Of a stretch of 7,999 nucleotides of DNA, positions 4,451 through 7,999 are shown piece after piece. The notes below the pieces were generated by a model. That model had not been told where the DNA came from and searched no databases. It saw only the letters and a list, made by a program, of their open reading frames with translations. Numbering within the stretch: position 1 is the stretch's first letter; every line of letters begins with the position of its first letter. This stretch comes from an uncultured Clostridia bacterium (GTDB lineage Bacteria > Bacillota_A > Clostridia > Oscillospirales > Oscillospiraceae). The stretch lies in the NCBI GenBank assembly GCA_947167435.1, contig CAMVIC010000067.1, positions 1-7,999 on the forward strand, in the 5' to 3' direction. Position numbers and translations under genes: made by a program.

Positions 4451-6286
4451 ATGGACAAACGCCTGGAACGCATCCTTCCCAAGGTGCAGAAGCCTGCCCG
4501 CTATACCGGCGGGGAATACAACCAGATCCTGAAGGACAAGGACGGGGTGGACATCCGCCTGGCCTTCTGCTTCCCGGACACCTATGAGATCGGCATGTCC
4601 AACCTGGGCATGAGCATCCTGTATCACACCATGAACAGCCTGGATTTCGTCTGGTGTGAGCGGGTATTTGCGCCCTGGGGAGACATGTACGAGCAGATGA
4701 AGACGGCGGGGATTCCTCTTTACGCCCTGGAGAGCGGCGATCCGCTCAGTGCCTTTGACTCCCTGGCCTTTTCCATCGGCTATGAGATGGCCTATACCAC
4801 GGTGCTGGACATGCTGGACATGTCCGGCATCCCCCTGCGCACGGCGGACCGGCCGGGGCTGCTGCCCCTGATCTGGGCGGGCGGCACGGCCGCGGTCAAT
4901 GCCGAGCCCATGGCACCCTTTCTGGACCTGTTTGTGGTGGGCGAGGGAGAAGAGGCGGACAACGAGGTGCTGACCCTGCTGCGGCAGGCAAAGCTGGAGG
5001 GCTGGAGCAAGCACGAGTTTCTGGTGAAGGCCGCACAGATTCCGGGGGTCTACGTGCCATCCCTGTACGACGTGAGCTATCGGGAGGACGGCCGCGTGGC
5101 GGCGGTGACGCCCCGCGACGGTGCGCCCGCCAGGGTGGTCAAGCGGATTCTGAACAACTTTGACCAGGCGCCCTTTCCCACCAACCCCATCGTGCCATCC
5201 ACGGAGGTGGTCCACGACCGGGTCAGCCTGGAGCTGTTTCGCGGCTGTGTGCGCGGCTGCCGCTTCTGCCAGGCGGGGCACGTGTACCGGCCGATCCGGG
5301 CCAAAAAGCCGGAGACCCTGATCCGGCAGGGCATCGAGACCTTGAAAAACACCGGCTATCAGGACGTGACGCTCCTGTCGCTGAGCACCAGCGACTACCG
5401 CCCCCTGGCAGAGCTCTGCGACGGGCTGCTGGAATACTGCGAGCCCCGCAGCATCGGATTGTCCCTGCCCTCCCTGCGGGCGGACAATTTTTCCATGGAG
5501 CTGATGGAGCGGTTGCAGAAGGTGCGCAAAAGCGGCCTGACCTTCGCCGTGGAGGGCGGCAGCCAGCGCCTGCGGGACGCCATCAACAAAAACGTGACGG
5601 AAGAGGACCTGCTCCATACCTGTCAGATTGCCTTTGCCGGCGGCTGGAACAGCGTGAAGCTGTACTACATGCTGGGCCTGCCCACAGAGACGGACGAGGA
5701 CGTCGTGGGCATTGCGGAGATGGCAAACCAGGTGCTCCACTGCTGGCGGACCTGGGCGAAGAACAAGAACCGGGGCGTGAAGATCACCATCTCCACCTCC
5801 TGCTTCATTCCCAAGCCCCAGAGCCCCTTCCAGTGGGAGGCCATGATCCCCAAGGAGGAGTATCTGCGCCGGGTGAACCTGCTGCGCTCCAGCCTGACGG
5901 CGCGGAACGTGACCTATAACTGGCACGACGCGGAGACAAGCCTCATCGAGGCGGTGCTCTCCAAGGGCGACCGCCGGGTGGCGGACGTGATCGAGGAGGT
6001 CTGGCGTCAGGGCGGACGCCTGGACGCATGGAGCGACTATTTCTCCTGTGACCGCTATCTGGCGGCCTTTCAGGCCTGCGGAGTGGACCCGGAGTTCTAT
6101 GCCTATCAGCCCATTCCCACGGACAGCGTGCTGCCCTGGGACCATATCGACGTGGGCGTGCGCAAGGCCCATCTGCTGCACGAGCGGGAGATGGCCTATC
6201 GCTCGGAGCTGTCGCCGGACTGCCGGAAGCAATGCTCCGCCTGCGGCGCGGCCCGGCTTCTGACGGAGGGACGCTGCGATGGATAA
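4451..6286 (+). CDS. TIGR03960-family radical SAM protein with B12-binding-like N-terminus
   Basis: This is a 611-residue protein. Residues about 1-200 form a B12-binding-like domain (FCFPDTYEIGMSNLG at 40-54; VVGEGEEAD at 162-170), but the cobalamin-binding DxHxxG motif is not visible. The radical SAM core follows. C266xxxC270xxC273 (RGCVRGCRFCQAG) would hold the 4Fe-4S cluster that cleaves SAM, and SLSTSDY (310-316), FAVEGGSQRLR (365-375) and GLPTETDED (409-417) match later core strands. The C-terminus has another CxxxCxxC (C591, C595, C598; DCRKQCSACG). The architecture fits the family named for being fused in some bacteria to a TIGR03936 partner, which here is the next gene. The substrate is unknown; methylthiotransferase-like chemistry or RNA-related work is only a guess. 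The start ATG has GGAGA five bases upstream. The stop overlaps the next start by 8 bp. Confidence 0.93.
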   Translation: MDKRLERILPKVQKPARYTGGEYNQILKDKDGVDIRLAFCFPDTYEIGMSNLGMSILYHTMNSLDFVWCERVFAPWGDMYEQMKTAGIPLYALESGDPLSAFDSLAFSIGYEMAYTTVLDMLDMSGIPLRTADRPGLLPLIWAGGTAAVNAEPMAPFLDLFVVGEGEEADNEVLTLLRQAKLEGWSKHEFLVKAAQIPGVYVPSLYDVSYREDGRVAAVTPRDGAPARVVKRILNNFDQAPFPTNPIVPSTEVVHDRVSLELFRGCVRGCRFCQAGHVYRPIRAKKPETLIRQGIETLKNTGYQDVTLLSLSTSDYRPLAELCDGLLEYCEPRSIGLSLPSLRADNFSMELMERLQKVRKSGLTFAVEGGSQRLRDAINKNVTEEDLLHTCQIAFAGGWNSVKLYYMLGLPTETDEDVVGIAEMANQVLHCWRTWAKNKNRGVKITISTSCFIPKPQSPFQWEAMIPKEEYLRRVNLLRSSLTARNVTYNWHDAETSLIEAVLSKGDRRVADVIEEVWRQGGRLDAWSDYFSCDRYLAAFQACGVDPEFYAYQPIPTDSVLPWDHIDVGVRKAHLLHEREMAYRSELSPDCRKQCSACGAARLLTEGRCDG

Positions 6287-6938
6287 ACTGAGACTTCGTT
6301 TTGAAAAAACCGGACGGGCGGTATACATCTCCCACCTGGACCTGATGCAGACCATGCAGCGGGCCTTTTTCCGGGCTGGCTACGCCCTGAAGTATTCCGA
6401 GGGCTTCAACCCCCACCCGCAGATTTCCATCGCCCTGCCCCTGTCCGTGGGGACGGGCAGCCGCTGCGAGCTGATGGATTTCCGCCTGAAGGAAGAGGCG
6501 GACCTGGACGCCATGCCGACCCGGCTGAGCGCCGTCATGCCCGAGGGGATCGTGGTCACGAAGGCCTACGAGCCCGTGCGCAAGTGCGCCGAGCTCAAGT
6601 GGCTGCGGATAGAGGGCGTGATGGAATACGACGAGCGGGACCCGGCGGAGATGGCGGAGGGACTGACCCGCTTCTTCGCCCGGCCGGAGATCGTCATCAC
6701 AAAGAAGACCAAGCGCGGCGTGGGGGAGAGCGATATCCGCCCCGCCATCCGGGAGATCCGCTTTTGCCCGGAGCAGGGCGCGGTACGGCTGGAGGCGGTG
6801 ATCTCCGCCCAGGAGCCTACGCTGAACCCGGAGCTGCTGGCGGAGGCCCTGCGGCAGAAGGAGCCGGAGATCGCCCCGGACTTTGCCAGATTCCTGCGGC
6901 TGGAGACCTACGACAAGGATATGAATCTCTTTCGCTGA
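6279..6938 (+). CDS. TIGR03936/DUF2344 radical SAM-associated protein
   Basis: This 219-residue protein opens MDKLRLRFEKTGRAVYISHL, then DLMQTMQRAFFRAGYALKYS and EGFNPHPQISIALPL, the signature of the DUF2344 family (TIGR03936). The N-terminal F-K-G-x-x-x-Y-I-S-H-L-D and GFNPHP motifs are the family's best-conserved parts. Members are either fused to, or encoded directly after, the TIGR03960 radical SAM protein. Here its ATG lies inside the last codons of that gene (8-bp overlap), so translation is probably coupled and the products likely form one complex. No membrane segment or metal motif is evident. The biochemical role is not established. Confidence 0.92.
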   Translation: MDKLRLRFEKTGRAVYISHLDLMQTMQRAFFRAGYALKYSEGFNPHPQISIALPLSVGTGSRCELMDFRLKEEADLDAMPTRLSAVMPEGIVVTKAYEPVRKCAELKWLRIEGVMEYDERDPAEMAEGLTRFFARPEIVITKKTKRGVGESDIRPAIREIRFCPEQGAVRLEAVISAQEPTLNPELLAEALRQKEPEIAPDFARFLRLETYDKDMNLFR

Positions 6939-6959
6939 GAACGGCGGAGAGGAGATAAC

Positions 6960-7999
6960 GTGAAGAAAATCGCCTTTTTTATACGCAATTTTCAGGTGGG
7001 CGGCATCCAGAAGGCCATGGTCAGCCTTCTGGGCCAGCTGGATTACAGCCGTTGCCGGGCGGACGTGTTCTATTTTGAGGACGAGCCCTTCTATGAACTG
7101 CCCCAACATGAAAACCTGCGCTACGTGCTCTGCAGACCCTATCCCTACGCGGCCCGGCTGGTGCCCTTTGCGCTGCTCAGGCGCTTCGCGCCCATCTGCC
7201 CCAGCGACGAGGAATACGACGTGGCGGTGGATTTCAGCAGCTACAGCAGCGAGTGCGCCGTGGGCGCCCTGAGCGTCAGGGCGAAAAAGCGCCTGATGTG
7301 GATTCACAACGACGTGGAGATCAAGCTGCGGGAGGACAAAAAGTACCGGGTGCTCTGGCGCTTCTTCAGGGGAAAGTTTCCCCATTACGACGGCTTTTGC
7401 GCGGTTTCGGAGGGAATCATCCCCAGCTTCCGGCGCATGACCGGCCTGGAGCAGGTGCCCATCACGGCGGTGCCCAATTTTATCGACACGGCCGACATCT
7501 TCCGAAAGGCGGAGGAGCCGACCCGGCTGCGGGTGAATCCCGAGGATTACAACCTCTGCAGCATGGGGCGGCTATGCCATCAGAAGGGCTTTGATATCCT
7601 GCTGGACCTGTTCGCCGACCTGGCCGCCGTGCGGCCTGACATGCACCTGACTCTGATCGGCGACGGGGAGGAGCGGCAGGCGCTGACGGAGCAGATCCGG
7701 CGCCTGAACCTTGCCGGGCGGGTGACCATGACGGGAAACCTCCCGAATCCCTTTCCGCTGCTGGCGCAGATGGACGGCTTTGCCCTGACCAGCCGCTATG
7801 AGGGGCAGGGGATCGTGCTGTGGGAGGCGAAGGCCCTGGGCCTGGAGCTTTTCATGGCAAAGCACCTGGAGCAGTATAACCCGGGTCTCACGGGATGCGA
7901 GGACCTGGAGACGGCGCTGCGCGGCGCACAGAAGAAAGAAAAGCAGCGGGACGATCTGGCGGCCTATAACCGGGAAGTCCGGAAGCGGCTGGAGCAGGT
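6960..7999 (+). CDS. GT4-like glycosyltransferase, C-terminus cut by window edge
   Basis: An open frame from GTG at 6960 runs 346 codons to the right edge with no stop. It begins MKKIAFFIRNFQVGGIQKAM, the N-terminal Rossmann start of GT-B glycosyltransferases with the GG(I/A)xK loop. WIHND (114-118), VSEGI (149-153) and VPNFID (171-176) are typical linker-region motifs. The C-terminal donor domain shows SMGRLCHQKGFDIL (201-214), LIGDGEER (232-239) and the EX7E pair E281/E289 (RYEGQGIVLWEA). It probably transfers a sugar from a nucleotide-sugar donor to a cell-surface glycan, but donor and acceptor cannot be told. GGAGAGGAG lies 6-7 bp ahead of the GTG, and the gap to the DUF2344 gene is 21 bp, so it is likely in the same operon. 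The final one or two helices are missing. Confidence 0.9.
   Translation, partial: MKKIAFFIRNFQVGGIQKAMVSLLGQLDYSRCRADVFYFEDEPFYELPQHENLRYVLCRPYPYAARLVPFALLRRFAPICPSDEEYDVAVDFSSYSSECAVGALSVRAKKRLMWIHNDVEIKLREDKKYRVLWRFFRGKFPHYDGFCAVSEGIIPSFRRMTGLEQVPITAVPNFIDTADIFRKAEEPTRLRVNPEDYNLCSMGRLCHQKGFDILLDLFADLAAVRPDMHLTLIGDGEERQALTEQIRRLNLAGRVTMTGNLPNPFPLLAQMDGFALTSRYEGQGIVLWEAKALGLELFMAKHLEQYNPGLTGCEDLETALRGAQKKEKQRDDLAAYNREVRKRLEQ

Noticed and set aside
3974..6355. 793-codon minus-strand open frame
   Set aside because: It crosses the tRNA gene, both terminator regions and the whole radical SAM gene, and its composition is that of an antisense shadow.
5943..7385. 480-codon minus-strand open frame
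   Set aside because: It lies antisense to three genes with clear family motifs and ends in low-complexity Arg/Pro sequence.
6960..7999. Frameshifted or broken glycosyltransferase
   Set aside because: A direct reading from GTG at 6960 is open to the edge with all motifs in one frame; it is cut only by the window.

Overview
The window is GC-rich, densely coded bacterial DNA. Canonical Shine-Dalgarno sites, TTG and GTG starts, and the families present (Arc-type RHH protein, SpoIIE-type phosphatase, split TIGR03960/TIGR03936 pair) point to a Gram-positive Firmicute. A GC-rich gut clostridium of the Oscillospirales type is the best guess. This is inferred from family knowledge, not from a database search.

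Left part (1-1106, minus strand): the first 31 codons of an XRE-type helix-turn-helix regulator run off the left edge. Behind it lie about 230 bp without a gene, holding a plausible promoter and two perfect inverted repeats. Next is a 243-residue protein with an N-terminal ribbon-helix-helix domain and a strong extended -10 promoter.

Centre-left (1136-3896, plus strand): a divergent promoter region leads to a 725-residue membrane sensor phosphatase (dCache, HAMP, SpoIIE/RsbU-type PP2C) that starts at TTG. It is followed by a small S24/S26 signal-peptidase-like protein. The reading frame and Shine-Dalgarno site of that protein point to an ATC start.

Centre (3897-4450): a non-coding region that is the most unusual part of the window. 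Two copies of a 143-bp unit lie 173 bp apart. Each contains two perfect hairpins, a terminator hairpin and the 3' end of a tRNA-Pro gene. The right copy runs into an intact tRNA-Pro(CGG) on the minus strand with a consensus promoter. The left copy carries only the last 21 nt of the tRNA. Inside each unit, the tRNA T-arm sequence recurs as an inverted copy on the far side of the terminator.

Right part (4451-7999, plus strand): an operon-like run of a TIGR03960-type radical SAM protein, an overlapping TIGR03936/DUF2344 partner, and a GT4-like glycosyltransferase cut by the right edge.

I see no phage, transposase, CRISPR array or clearly new multi-gene system. The best leads are the tRNA-linked tandem hairpin unit and the apparent ATC start.
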